Shown: positions 24,853 to 33,596 of the stretch, in pieces
Position numbering within the stretch: the stretch's first letter is position 1
Layout of the letters: every line of letters starts with the position of its first letter
Source of the DNA: Planctomycetaceae bacterium
Lineage (GTDB): Bacteria; Planctomycetota; Planctomycetia; Pirellulales; Pirellulaceae
Direction: 5' to 3'
Length of the DNA: 33,608 nt
Assembly (NCBI GenBank): GCA_007121535.1
Contig: SKKK01000548.1
Location: 1-33,608 of the forward strand
Position numbers and translations under genes: made by a program
The notes under the pieces: generated by a model
Database searches by the model: none
What the model saw: only the letters and a program-made list of their open reading frames with translations
Told to the model about the DNA's origin: nothing

Positions 24853-26247
24853 TCAATGGTCCATCAGCACGATCGCCGGGTCTTGCGAGATGGCGGACAG
24901 CGTCGGCAGGTAGCTGGCCATCATGGTCACCAGCGGCGCACCGAGGATGGTTCCCAGCAGCAGCAGGGGGTGGGCCTGAAACAGTTCCACCCCGATCTGC
25001 ATCGCGCGGCTGCCCAGCACCGGGGTCAGCAGGTATCCGGCGACGCATCCGGCGATGCCGCCCAGCAGTCCCATCAGGACGGCTTTGCCCAGAAACAGGG
25101 ACGCGATGCTCGGGCCACCTTTGCCCAGCGAGCGCAGCACCCCGATTTCCGCGCGTCGTTCGCGGACGTTCAGCCACGTCATCAAGCCGACGAACAGAGC
25201 GCCGACCAGCACGACGACGGGCGTCGTCAGGGCGACCAGACGAGTCATGGTTTGAGCCTGACGCTGGCGGCTTTCCGTTTGACGCTGGTTGCTGGCCAAT
25301 TGGCGAGCGTGGTTTTCCTGAATGCGTTTCCAGTTGGCTTCGGCACGCGCCAACTCGGCCGCGCGAGCCGCTTCCACTACGTCCCGCTGTTGCTCGCGGG
25401 CTTCGGCTTGTGTCAAGTGCTCGGTGACTCTGGTATCCGGCAGGATCCCTTCCAGCTCTTCGCGGATCAACGAAATGCGGTCCCCTCTGCATTTGCAGTT
25501 CAGCGCCAGGATCTGATTGATTCTGCCCGGTTTGTTCAAGATCGCTTGAGCATCTTCCAAGTGCGTGACCAATTGCACGTCCTGCAACGTTCCGTACTCG
25601 CGCATGATCCGGGCGATCGTCAACGAATGCCCATTGATGTCGATCTGATCGCCCTCGTTCAATCCGAATCCCAGTTCATGGCCGACCAGGACGGTGCCTT
25701 TTTCGACGTTCTTCACCATGTGGGGCTTTTCTTCGTTCAACTGCGATTGGGTCAAGACGGGCAGCGTACCGACCAGCAGCACGGTACGATTGTTCCATTT
25801 CAACCGCTCTTGCAGCGTAGCCACGACGTGGACGATCAATTCAATGCGCTCGGCTTCTGCCAGACGATGGACATAATCTTCCGGAAAGTCGACGGCGACG
25901 AAATCCGTATACAGGTCTCCCATGTTGGTGTCTTGGTGCACGATGCGCAGATTGACGCCCATATCGCGCATGATCCGCCGCGTTTCCCTGTCCATCTGGG
26001 CCAATACCTGCTCGGTTTCCCGTTTCATTTCCGCCGTTTGGGCCTCCAACTTCGCCGCTTCGGCTTCCAGCTTGTCCGCTTCGTCCTGCAACGCTGCCAG
26101 ATGGCGGTTGGTGTCTTCGGCGTAACCCGAGATCAGGGTGGGACCGCTGACGAACAGTGCGGCGGCCAGCGCGATCACGAGCAGGCAGAGGAAGAAATTG
26201 ACGAAACGAAAACGGATTTCTGAAAGAACCAGATTCATTGCACTCAT
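24853..26247 (-). CDS. FtsX/MacB-type ABC transporter permease with coiled-coil segments
   Basis: This is an inner-membrane permease of the FtsX/MacB (type VII) class, which usually couples cytoplasmic ATP hydrolysis to periplasmic work. One transmembrane segment near residues 12-35 (FVNFFLCLLVIALAAALFVSG) is followed by a Glu/Lys/Ala-rich coiled coil (about 45-85). Next come a periplasmic MacB-like domain and a second coiled coil rich in Arg/Gln (about 275-335). Three C-terminal segments carry the FtsX signature MTWLNVRERRAEIGVLRSLG. It has 464 residues from the ATG at 26247, which has AAGGAG 7 nt upstream. No ATPase gene is adjacent. It is the third gene of a probable operon, 35 bp after the CYTH gene. 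Confidence 0.82.
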   Translation of the reverse strand: MSAMNLVLSEIRFRFVNFFLCLLVIALAAALFVSGPTLISGYAEDTNRHLAALQDEADKLEAEAAKLEAQTAEMKRETEQVLAQMDRETRRIMRDMGVNLRIVHQDTNMGDLYTDFVAVDFPEDYVHRLAEAERIELIVHVVATLQERLKWNNRTVLLVGTLPVLTQSQLNEEKPHMVKNVEKGTVLVGHELGFGLNEGDQIDINGHSLTIARIMREYGTLQDVQLVTHLEDAQAILNKPGRINQILALNCKCRGDRISLIREELEGILPDTRVTEHLTQAEAREQQRDVVEAARAAELARAEANWKRIQENHARQLASNQRQTESRQRQAQTMTRLVALTTPVVVLVGALFVGLMTWLNVRERRAEIGVLRSLGKGGPSIASLFLGKAVLMGLLGGIAGCVAGYLLTPVLGSRAMQIGVELFQAHPLLLLGTILGAPLVTMMASYLPTLSAISQDPAIVLMDH

Positions 26248-26282
26248 GCTATGACTCCTTGTTCTGGTGTTCGACCTGTTTC

Positions 26283-26867
26283 TCACAAACAATTTCGGGA
26301 TGGTTCGTCGCAAGCTCGACGTTCCAAGAACAACTCGAGGTAACTCCGGCGTTCGGCGTCCGACAGGCCCAGGTGTTCGGCCAGCGCCAGGATCTGCTGG
26401 CGAGCGATGTCCAGTGTTTGCTGGTCGGCCACGCGTTCCAGTTCGACGAACTGTCCGACGCCATCGACATTATCCAGCGCGATGTCGATGGTTGCAAGCT
26501 GCCAGACCACCGTTCCTTTCCGGCGTTGCTTGCGAACGCAGGCCACGGGCGTGAAGCCCAGCGCGTCCAGCAGACGCTGCCAGTCCCGGGCGACGGTCTG
26601 ACCGTGGGGCAACGGCAATTCAATCTCGCGCCGCGTCTTGGTGGTGGCGTCGATCTTGGGGCCTTTGTACGTGATGAACGTTCGGTCGTCCGATTGACGG
26701 ATCCGCAGGGCCTCGTCGGTCTCCGCGAAATCTCGCGCGGGATGGGCAAAGTAGCGATCGGACTGACAGACCTGGCCCTTCCACTGCACCCCGACTTGCA
26801 ACAAGCGACGTTCGAGGTTAGCGAGATCGGCGACAGGGAACTTTTGCTCGACTTCGAAATTCATCAC
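26283..26867 (-). CDS. CYTH domain protein (class IV adenylate cyclase / triphosphatase type)
   Basis: CYTH enzymes form a triphosphate tunnel and act on ATP (CyaB cyclases), thiamine triphosphate or inorganic triphosphate. The signature ExExK is present as EVEQK at residues 5-9. Further conserved charged positions occur in ALRIRQSDD, FITYKGPK, RREIEL and DIALDNVDGVGQFVELE. It has 194 residues, the usual CyaB/ThTPase length. The start can be ATG 26867 or the next codon. It begins 4 bp after the stop of the upstream gene and is followed at 35 bp by the permease, so cotranscription is likely. The substrate cannot be decided from sequence. Confidence 0.88.
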   Translation of the reverse strand: MMNFEVEQKFPVADLANLERRLLQVGVQWKGQVCQSDRYFAHPARDFAETDEALRIRQSDDRTFITYKGPKIDATTKTRREIELPLPHGQTVARDWQRLLDALGFTPVACVRKQRRKGTVVWQLATIDIALDNVDGVGQFVELERVADQQTLDIARQQILALAEHLGLSDAERRSYLELFLERRACDEPSRNCL

Positions 26868-26871
26868 AGCC

Positions 26872-28437
26872 TTACAAGGGAAAATCGTCGGTCGTCGCCT
26901 GTTCTTGGTAGATCGGCATGTACCGATAGTAGACTTCCAGAATCATGGTCGCCAGCGAGGTATTGTACAGGCGACCGCCGCGATCGGCGCCGTGCCCGCC
27001 CCGGAAATGCCAACTGCCCGTGGCCGGTCCTTCTTTGACCTGAGTATTGATCAGATAGTCGCGCATCTCGCGGTTCCACTTCTCCCAGTACTCGCCCCCG
27101 AACTGCCGCATCACCTGCGTGGCGTAATAGTTGTAGTACATGTCCGTCTTGGACGGTCCCGTTTCCGATAAGAAACGGACACCACGCTGCAACGCCTCAT
27201 GCTCTTGGTTCCAACCCAAATACATCCGACTCAGCAACCCGATCGAGGTCGTGGACGGGCGTCGGGCGGGCGAGGTGTATCCGTAGTACGCGCCGCCGTC
27301 CCCCTGGACGGAATCCAGAAACTTGATCGTCCCGCGGATCGTGTTGGGATGCACCTGCAGGTAGGACATGTGACCGCTTTTCATCGCCATCACCATCCAG
27401 CCAACCACCGAGGTGTCGCCCGGTTGTCGAGGCCGGTAACGCCAGCCGCCGCCGATCGGATCCTGTGACGCTGCGATGTAATTCAGCGAAGCTTGGGCCG
27501 GCGCCATCAGCGCGCGATCCTTGGTCATGCCGTACGCTTCCGTCAAGGTGATCGCCGACATACCATGCGAGTACATCGTGCCTCCACTTTCGTGGAGTCC
27601 CCCGTCGCGTTTCATGTTGTTGATCAGAAAGGCCAGACCGCCTTTGACCTGTTTGCGGTAACTGCCCTCGACGTGCGTCTGACCGGCGCCCAAGAACGGC
27701 AACAGCGCCATCGCCGTGGCGCCGTTGCGCGCATCAGCCAAACTGCCTGGATTGTCGGACAAGCGAGCCCGATTGGGCGAGCCCAACCGATGATCGAAGC
27801 TCCATCCACCATCTTCCATCTGAATGGCCGCGATCCAACGTAAAGCGGCAGCCACCGCCGACTCGCTCTGTTCGTTGCCCCCATAGCGGGCAACCATCGC
27901 CTTGCGAGCCGCCTCGCTGCGCCCTTCCAAGCCGGAACCGCTGTAGCTGCCGATCTCTTTGTACAGGTCGCTCCGGGGCGCCGTTTCAGCACCGAAGTCC
28001 ACCAGATCCACGGCGATCGCAGCCGCGTCGACATCGGCGGCAACCGACACCTCCGTGATATCCTCGGGCACCATGTTGGCGATCATCTCCATCGGTACCA
28101 CTTCGGCCGAAAAATCGGTGGTCACGTCGACATCCAGCGGCGTCAGCAACTCTTCCTCGAATTCCTCGATCTCCTCGATGTCCTCGATCGGCGGAGCTGC
28201 CGTGATAATGTTCGACACCCGGTCCATCGGGTCCGGAACCGTCAAGATTGCCAGGATCAACAGGCCCACGGCATGCACCACCATACTGACCAACCAGCCC
28301 GGCACGGCCGTGAATAACAGAAAGCGATGCCCGCCAACCACGTACTCGTCTTCCGCCTCCTCGCCCTCATAATCGTCGACCTCAGCCGCCTCGGACGCCA
28401 CAGCTTCCATCGCCTGTTGTTTCTGTTCCTCGGTCAT
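26872..28437 (-). CDS. Membrane-anchored prenyltransferase/squalene-oxidase repeat protein
   Basis: Residues 1-36 are acidic and cytoplasmic. One hydrophobic segment follows (about 45-67, PGWLVSMVVHAVGLLILAIL), then a very acidic stretch (IEDIEEIEEFEEEL, about 84-97). From about residue 185 an alpha/alpha-toroid built of repeats follows, with QW-like motifs such as AIQMEDGGWSF and SQDPIGGGWRYRP. This resembles terpene-cyclase-fold repeat proteins common in planctomycetes. The DxDD or DxDTA catalytic motifs of true squalene or terpene cyclases are not seen, so a structural or binding role outside the membrane is more likely. It has 521 residues and is the first gene of the operon with CYTH and the permease. 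Confidence 0.8.
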   Translation of the reverse strand: MTEEQKQQAMEAVASEAAEVDDYEGEEAEDEYVVGGHRFLLFTAVPGWLVSMVVHAVGLLILAILTVPDPMDRVSNIITAAPPIEDIEEIEEFEEELLTPLDVDVTTDFSAEVVPMEMIANMVPEDITEVSVAADVDAAAIAVDLVDFGAETAPRSDLYKEIGSYSGSGLEGRSEAARKAMVARYGGNEQSESAVAAALRWIAAIQMEDGGWSFDHRLGSPNRARLSDNPGSLADARNGATAMALLPFLGAGQTHVEGSYRKQVKGGLAFLINNMKRDGGLHESGGTMYSHGMSAITLTEAYGMTKDRALMAPAQASLNYIAASQDPIGGGWRYRPRQPGDTSVVGWMVMAMKSGHMSYLQVHPNTIRGTIKFLDSVQGDGGAYYGYTSPARRPSTTSIGLLSRMYLGWNQEHEALQRGVRFLSETGPSKTDMYYNYYATQVMRQFGGEYWEKWNREMRDYLINTQVKEGPATGSWHFRGGHGADRGGRLYNTSLATMILEVYYRYMPIYQEQATTDDFPL

Positions 28438-28725
28438 GGTTCTTCTTTCGCCGGTTAACGTTCTTCGAACGGGGAATCGGGAACCTTTTGTCGTTAGACT
28501 AACGGAATCTTCAATTTAATCAAGAATGTGTCGAATTCGTCAAATCAAAATGGCAACAAAAACGAACCACCAATAAGACGGATTCACAAGATATTTTCGA
28601 TCGGTTTCCGCCGATTTATTCCCTGCACCCAGAGTAATCCTAGTAGCATCGCGTCCGATTTTCGCTATACTTGGTCCTTTCATGCAAACAAAGAATCAGC
28701 ATTTCGTGGTGGAGTAGATAACGCG

Positions 28726-28890
28726 ATGGCAAAGTCGAAAAAGAAAGCCGAAGTGGTATTCCTGGTGTGTGAGGAAACGGGGGACTATAACTACAGCCTG
28801 CGACGTAAGCCGGGCGGCGAAAAACTGCGGTTGAAGAAGTACAGCCCCCGGTTGCGGCGGCACACGGTACACGTCGAAAAGAAGAAATAA
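28726..28890 (+). CDS. rpmG: 50S ribosomal protein L33 (bL33), zinc-free form
   Basis: This 54-residue basic protein has the L33 pattern: [16 protein letters not shown] in the first half and [16 protein letters not shown] in the second. Only one of the four zinc-binding cysteines is present (Cys15), which matches the known C-minus form that does not bind zinc. The frame is open upstream, but the ATG at 28726 gives the usual MAKSKKK start, with GGAG 12 nt before it. A TATACT at 28666-28671 may be its -10 box, although no good -35 is seen. recJ follows 72 bp downstream on the same strand. Confidence 0.93.
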   Translation: MAKSKKKAEVVFLVCEETGDYNYSLRRKPGGEKLRLKKYSPRLRRHTVHVEKKK

Positions 28891-28962
28891 CCAGTCTCAT
28901 GGTCGCAGCAGGGGGAGTGGCCTTCACCCCGAAATGGCATCTTTGGTCGGAGCCAATAGGCA

Positions 28963-30726
28963 ATGGAGAAGCGTTGGCGCATCCAACCACACGATTCGGG
29001 CCAAATCCGTTTGCTGGAGCGGCAGGCTGGTGTTTCCTCCGTTTTGGCCCAGCTTCTCGTCTGTCGTGGGGTGACCATCCCCGATCAAGTACGGTGGTTT
29101 TTGGATGCGAAGCTGACTGGTTTGCGCGATCCCGAGCTGCTTCCGGGACTGCCCGAGGCGGCTGATCGCATTCATCAGGCGATCAAGCAGCAGCGTCGGA
29201 TCGTTGTGTACGGCGATTATGACGCGGACGGGATGACCGGCACCGGCTTGCTGTACCGCTGCCTGAAGCTGCTGAACGCCGATTGTGGCTATCACGTCCC
29301 CAATCGTCTGGAAGAGGGGTACGGATTGCACGCCGACGCTCTGCGAAAGCTGGCAGAGCGCGGCGCATCGTTGGTGATTTCCGTCGACTGTGGCGTCTGT
29401 AGCGTGGGCGAAGCCGAGGTCGCTCGTCAGATCGGTTTAGAGCTGATCATCACCGATCACCACCAGATGGGCGACCAACTGCCGGACGCGGCGGCGTTGG
29501 TGCATCCGGGGTTGCCGGGATGCGATTATCCGTTTGCGGGTTTGTGCGGGGCGGGCGTGGCTTTCAAGTTGGCTTGGGCGTTGTGCCAACGAGCCCATCA
29601 AGCAAAGCGGGTGAGTCCGGCGATGCGTGAATTCCTGATGGCGGCGGTCGGTCTGACGGCGATCGGGACGGTGGCCGACGTGGTGCCGCTGGTGGACGAA
29701 AACCGCATCTTGGTCCGGCACGGGTTGGTCAGTTTACGCGAGCGTCCGGTGCCGGGGTTGGCTGCGTTGATGCGAGTGACGGGCCTGGACCAGAAGCCCG
29801 AGTTGGGCGGGGAAGACGTGGCGTTCGTGCTGAGCCCGCGTCTGAATGCCGCAGGTCGCTTGGGCCAGGCGCCGCTGGGCGTCGAGTTGATGACGACGGA
29901 TTGCCCGGATCGAGCGACCCGCTTGGCGGAATATCTGCACCAGTTGAATCAGAGCCGGGACAGCTTGGAGCGGAGCGTCTATCAGACCGCACATAAACAG
30001 GCCACCGAACAGTTTGATCCCGAGAACGATCCCGCGTTGGTGTTGGACGGTCAGGGCTGGCATCCGGGGGTGATCGGCATCGTCGCCGGGCGACTGGCCG
30101 AAAAATTCCACCGGCCCGTGGTGGTCATCGCTTGGGACCAAGCCGGCGTGAAACCGGGAACCGGTTCGTGCCGTTCGGCTGCCGGTTTGGATCTTCACCA
30201 GGCTCTTAGCGCGTGCAGTGAAACGCTTCTGGGACACGGCGGCCATCGCCAGGCGGCCGGTTTGAAGTTGCAGCGCCATCGGCTGGAGGCATTCCGTGCG
30301 GCGTTCTGCGAGTACGCGGCCAGCGAGATCAAAGCGGGGGACCGCGTGGCGGAGATCTCGATCGACGCCGAGGCGCCGTTCAGCCAATTGACGCTGCGCA
30401 CCATGCAGGAGATCGAACGGCTGGCTCCGTTTGGCGAAGGCAATCCGCGGCCCGTGTTGTGCGCGACAGGGGTGCGGCTGGTCGAGCCGCCGCGGAAGAT
30501 AGGCAACGGCCAGCGCCATCTGTCGTTGAAGCTGAACCAATATGGCGTCAACATGCGGGCGGTGGCTTTCGGATTGGGCGAGAGGGCTGACGAAATCGCC
30601 GCCGTCGACGGGGATTTGGACGTCGCTTTCAAGCCGGTCATCAATGAATTCCGCGGGCGGCGCAGCGTCGAGATGCATCTGGTCGACTGGCGCCCCACCC
30701 GCGCGGCCGTGGCGGCAACGCGATGA
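28963..30726 (+). CDS. recJ: Single-stranded-DNA-specific exonuclease RecJ
   Basis: RecJ degrades single-stranded DNA 5' to 3' in recombinational and mismatch repair. The DHH domain shows motif I GDYDADGMTGT (Asp85, Asp87 and Asp89 bind metal) and motif III TDHHQMG (Asp165, His166, His167). FVLSPRLNAAGRLG follows. The DHHA1 domain carries WHPGVIGIVAGRLAEKF and the GGHRQAAGL signature near residue 426. A C-terminal OB-like domain (about 465-580) follows. It has 587 residues, the usual length. The ATG at 28963 follows a weak ribosome site. The stop codon overlaps the ATG of the methyltransferase gene by ATGA, so the two are translationally coupled. Confidence 0.96.
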   Translation: MEKRWRIQPHDSGQIRLLERQAGVSSVLAQLLVCRGVTIPDQVRWFLDAKLTGLRDPELLPGLPEAADRIHQAIKQQRRIVVYGDYDADGMTGTGLLYRCLKLLNADCGYHVPNRLEEGYGLHADALRKLAERGASLVISVDCGVCSVGEAEVARQIGLELIITDHHQMGDQLPDAAALVHPGLPGCDYPFAGLCGAGVAFKLAWALCQRAHQAKRVSPAMREFLMAAVGLTAIGTVADVVPLVDENRILVRHGLVSLRERPVPGLAALMRVTGLDQKPELGGEDVAFVLSPRLNAAGRLGQAPLGVELMTTDCPDRATRLAEYLHQLNQSRDSLERSVYQTAHKQATEQFDPENDPALVLDGQGWHPGVIGIVAGRLAEKFHRPVVVIAWDQAGVKPGTGSCRSAAGLDLHQALSACSETLLGHGGHRQAAGLKLQRHRLEAFRAAFCEYAASEIKAGDRVAEISIDAEAPFSQLTLRTMQEIERLAPFGEGNPRPVLCATGVRLVEPPRKIGNGQRHLSLKLNQYGVNMRAVAFGLGERADEIAAVDGDLDVAFKPVINEFRGRRSVEMHLVDWRPTRAAVAATR

Positions 30727-31844
30727 GCGACGCGGAATTTCTGTTCGTCGTGTGCCAACGCGGTGCGGAATCCGCCTTGAAGCGCGAATTGGCGTGCACT
30801 TGGCCCCAGTTTCGTCTGGCCTTTTCCCGCCCCGGATTTGTGACCTTCAAGCTGCCCGTCGACCATGGTTTGAGCCCCGATTTCGCCCTGCGATCGGTGT
30901 TCGCACGATCCTATGGATTCTCGATGGGCCGATGCACCGGGTCCTATGCCGAGTTGATGGCCGATCAACTGTGGCAACAGGCCGGTCGACGAGCCGGTCA
31001 ACAAGCCTGGGACCATCTGCACGTTTGGCAGCGGGATACGGCCGTACCGGGCGATCGCGATTTCGAGCCCGGCATTTCGACACTGGCTCGACAGATCGGG
31101 CGGATCGTGGCGGAGCGCCGCCCCCCATCCGTCGCGCCGCAGCGAGTGTTTCCGGTCAATCTGGTCGCTCGACCCGGCCAGCACATTCTCGACTGTGTCC
31201 TTGTCGAACCGGGCCAATGGTGGATCGGCAGCCATCAAGCTTCGGACATGCCGTCCCGCTGGCCCGGCGGGACACCCAAGATCGACATGCCGGACGATGC
31301 GGTGTCGCGAGCCTATTTGAAGATGACCGAGGCGCTGCTGTGGTCACGGTTGCCGGTCGCGGCCGGTGATCGCTGTGTCGAACTGGGCAGTTCCCCGGGT
31401 GGTTCGTGCCAGGCTCTGCTGGATCGTGGATTGATCGTCACGGGCATCGATCCGGCCGACATGTCGCCCGTGGTGTTGCAGCATCCGAACTTCACCCACA
31501 TCAAGGCCCGCGGGGCCGATTTGAAACGGCGCGAGTTCAGTCGAGTCAAGTGGCTGGTCGCCGACGCCAATGTTGCTCCGAACCACACGCTGGATACCGT
31601 GGAACACATCGTCACCCATCGCCAAGTCGACATTCAGGGCATTCTGATGACCCTGAAGCTGATCGACTGGCACCTGGCCGATCGGATCCCCGAATACCTG
31701 CAGCGGGTTCGCCGCTGGGGTTACCCACTGGTCCGAGCCCGGCAATTGGCTTTCAACCGCCAGGAGTTTACCGTCGTCGCGCTTCGCCGTCGCCCTCGGC
31801 CATCGCGACGGTTTGCGACCAAGCGTCGTTTAACCTCGACCTGA
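30723..31844 (+). CDS. FtsJ/RlmM-like rRNA 2'-O-methyltransferase
   Basis: The C-terminal half is an FtsJ-type SAM-dependent methyltransferase: motif I is VELGSSPGGSCQALL (from Glu220 on), then VTGIDPADM, a catalytic-type Asp in LVADANV and a Lys in LMTLKLIDWH. The N-terminal 150 residues (EFLFVVCQRGAESALKREL) look like the THUMP-type RNA-binding part of RlmM, which methylates C2498 of 23S rRNA. It has 373 residues, close to RlmM. Its resemblance to E. coli RlmM is only partial, so the target RNA is inferred. It overlaps recJ by 4 bp. Confidence 0.8.
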   Translation: MSDAEFLFVVCQRGAESALKRELACTWPQFRLAFSRPGFVTFKLPVDHGLSPDFALRSVFARSYGFSMGRCTGSYAELMADQLWQQAGRRAGQQAWDHLHVWQRDTAVPGDRDFEPGISTLARQIGRIVAERRPPSVAPQRVFPVNLVARPGQHILDCVLVEPGQWWIGSHQASDMPSRWPGGTPKIDMPDDAVSRAYLKMTEALLWSRLPVAAGDRCVELGSSPGGSCQALLDRGLIVTGIDPADMSPVVLQHPNFTHIKARGADLKRREFSRVKWLVADANVAPNHTLDTVEHIVTHRQVDIQGILMTLKLIDWHLADRIPEYLQRVRRWGYPLVRARQLAFNRQEFTVVALRRRPRPSRRFATKRRLTST

Positions 31845-31993
31845 TCTATCTACGCCTCACCGCGAAACGTCCCCGTGACCAACAAATCGATCTCTGCGAT
31901 CTCAAAATTCTCGGTTTGATCCAGCCGGTACCTTCTGAAGATGGCACTGGCTTGCCGGTATTGAACCGCGAAGCGGGCGAGCCCCTTATCTGC

Positions 31994-32035
31994 TGCCCGC
32001 TACCGTTCTGTCCATGCCCGCTACAGTTCTGTCCA
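31994..32035. repeat. 21-bp tandem duplication across the stop codon of the Gfo/Idh gene
   Basis: 31994-32014 and 32015-32035 are identical except for one base. The second copy contains the last codons and stop of the oxidoreductase gene (minus strand, reading W-T-E-L-stop). The first copy repeats them immediately downstream as W-T-E-R-stop. It is a recent small duplication or the start of a simple repeat. Confidence 0.8.
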
Positions 32036-33382
32036 GTTGCCGGCCAGCGGCGCGGGGAAGAAGCCTTGCTCGTCCGCCTGGACCGGTGCGGGGCTGTCGA
32101 AGTCCAATTCGTCCAGGTACGTGCAGAATTGGAAGTTCGAGTTCACGACTTCGTCCCAGGTCACGATCCGGTTGTAATGAGCGGCGGCACGGCCCATCAA
32201 CGAAGCGTAATCGGCATACACGCCGCGAATGCCCTGATTGAACGGCCGATCGTTGCGGATGGCGTCGATGAAGTCCTTCCACTGGTAGTCCCACGGATTG
32301 AACGCATCCGGGGTGGGCGACCACTCGATGTTATCATCACGGATGTGCTGATCCTTGAAGATATGCACCGTCGCCGCGTGGATATTGCCGGAGAATTGAC
32401 CGGCCTTCTTGGAACCGTGGACAAATGTCGCGAATTCATTGAAAGCGCCCTGAGCGCGTCGGAACCCGCAAAACGCCTTGCGGCCGTCCTTGAAGGTGAA
32501 TTCCATCGTGTACACGTCCAGCGACTGGCCTCGATCCGTGGTCCCCACCTCGCGGCCCCCCATGCCCTGGCAGGACACGGGCCAATCGTCCATCAGCCAA
32601 CAGCATTCGTCGATCTGGTGGATCAGGAAATCGACCATCTGGCCCGATCCGACCCACAGCAGGTTGTTCCTGCCGAATTGCAATTGAGCCAGCAGCTCGT
32701 TCGAGCGATCCCCTTGATTGCCCAGCCAACCACGGCCGCCCAGTCGATTGGCCCGGACGTACTGTAGATCGCCCAATTCGCCGCTGTTGATCTTGTCGAT
32801 CAGCGCGGCGCGGGCGGGCGAGTGTCGGCATTGCAGTCCGGCCGCGATCTTGACGCCGTTGGTTTCGGCCTGTTTGGCCGCCTGCAGCAACCGATGCAAC
32901 CCGGCCGGATCGACCGAAAACGGCTTCTCCATGAAGACGTTGATCCCCTTGGACACCGCATACTCGACGTGTAGCGGACGGATGTAGGCACGCGTCGTGC
33001 ACATCGCCACGTCGCCGGGGCGCAGCGAATCGATGGCCTTTTTGTAGGCGTCGAACCCGACGAATTGCCGCTCCTCGGGCACGTCCACATTCTCTTCGAA
33101 TTGCCTTGACAGCGTCCTGAACGATCCCTGGACCGAGCCCCCATGGACATCGGCCAACGCGTACAATTGGACCGGCCCCTGGTCTCGCGTATTCATCGCG
33201 TTGCCCACCGCACCGTTGCCACGGCTACCACAGCCGATCAGAGCCAGTCGGATCGTATTGTTTTCGCCCGCATGCACGGCAGGAATGTTGCCGGACAACA
33301 CGGCCGCTCCCGCGACCGCCGCACCGCTGCGATTCAAAAACTGCCGACGATTGACATGCGAAACCTGCTTCGATTCGGACAT
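32021..33382 (-). CDS. Tat-exported Gfo/Idh/MocA family oxidoreductase
   Basis: The N-terminus MSESKQVSHVNRRQFLNRSG, followed by an Ala/Val-rich core, is a twin-arginine export signal. The Rossmann domain starts IRLALIGCGSRGNGAVGNAM. The catalytic EKP motif is in INVFMEKPFSVDPAG. The C-terminal half carries GQMVDFLIHQIDECCWLMDD, a family-type substrate-domain motif. It has 453 residues. This is a second exported family member, clearly different from the one at 20865-22238 (FMEKPFSV here against YCEKPLTR there). A GGGAGA ribosome site is present 12 nt before the ATG. The substrate is probably a sugar or inositol derivative, but this is not shown by the sequence. Confidence 0.88.
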   Translation of the reverse strand: MSESKQVSHVNRRQFLNRSGAAVAGAAVLSGNIPAVHAGENNTIRLALIGCGSRGNGAVGNAMNTRDQGPVQLYALADVHGGSVQGSFRTLSRQFEENVDVPEERQFVGFDAYKKAIDSLRPGDVAMCTTRAYIRPLHVEYAVSKGINVFMEKPFSVDPAGLHRLLQAAKQAETNGVKIAAGLQCRHSPARAALIDKINSGELGDLQYVRANRLGGRGWLGNQGDRSNELLAQLQFGRNNLLWVGSGQMVDFLIHQIDECCWLMDDWPVSCQGMGGREVGTTDRGQSLDVYTMEFTFKDGRKAFCGFRRAQGAFNEFATFVHGSKKAGQFSGNIHAATVHIFKDQHIRDDNIEWSPTPDAFNPWDYQWKDFIDAIRNDRPFNQGIRGVYADYASLMGRAAAHYNRIVTWDEVVNSNFQFCTYLDELDFDSPAPVQADEQGFFPAPLAGNWTEL

Positions 33383-33461
33383 GGATGGTGTTCTCCCGGA
33401 GCGTGAAAATGGAATGATTGTGGTTGGTGAGCCCTGCTCGATCTTCGTATAGGAAGGGAGC

Positions 33462-33596
33462 CTAGTGCGTTGTCCAGACTAAATTTTGGGGTCGCGATGA
33501 GTGAGCGGCACGGCGCTAGCCGCCGTTGGCGTCCAGAACCGGCGGCTAGCGCCGTGCCGCTCACAATCCGCATTTTTCGCCTAGACAACGCACTAG
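33462..33596. repeat. Nested inverted repeat, MITE-like palindromic element
   Basis: Outer arms of 13 bp, perfect, are CTAGTGCGTTGTC (33462-33474) and its complement (33584-33596). Inside lies a 25-bp perfect inverted repeat (33501-33525 with 33540-33564) around a 14-nt loop. The 135-bp element has no coding capacity. The inner arm sequence recurs, with changes, at 14197-14218. Terminal repeats plus a strong internal hairpin suggest a small non-autonomous mobile or REP-like element; no target-site duplication is certain beyond the CTAG at each end, which is part of the repeat. Confidence 0.7.

Noticed and set aside
24856-26223. Plus-strand open frame opposite the FtsX-like permease (455 codons)
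   Set aside because: It is the antisense of a well-supported permease, with Gln/His-rich translation and no domain.
28726-28890. Loss of zinc cysteines in L33 as a novelty
   Set aside because: The CEETGDYNY and KKYSPRLRR pattern is the known zinc-free L33 form seen in many bacteria.
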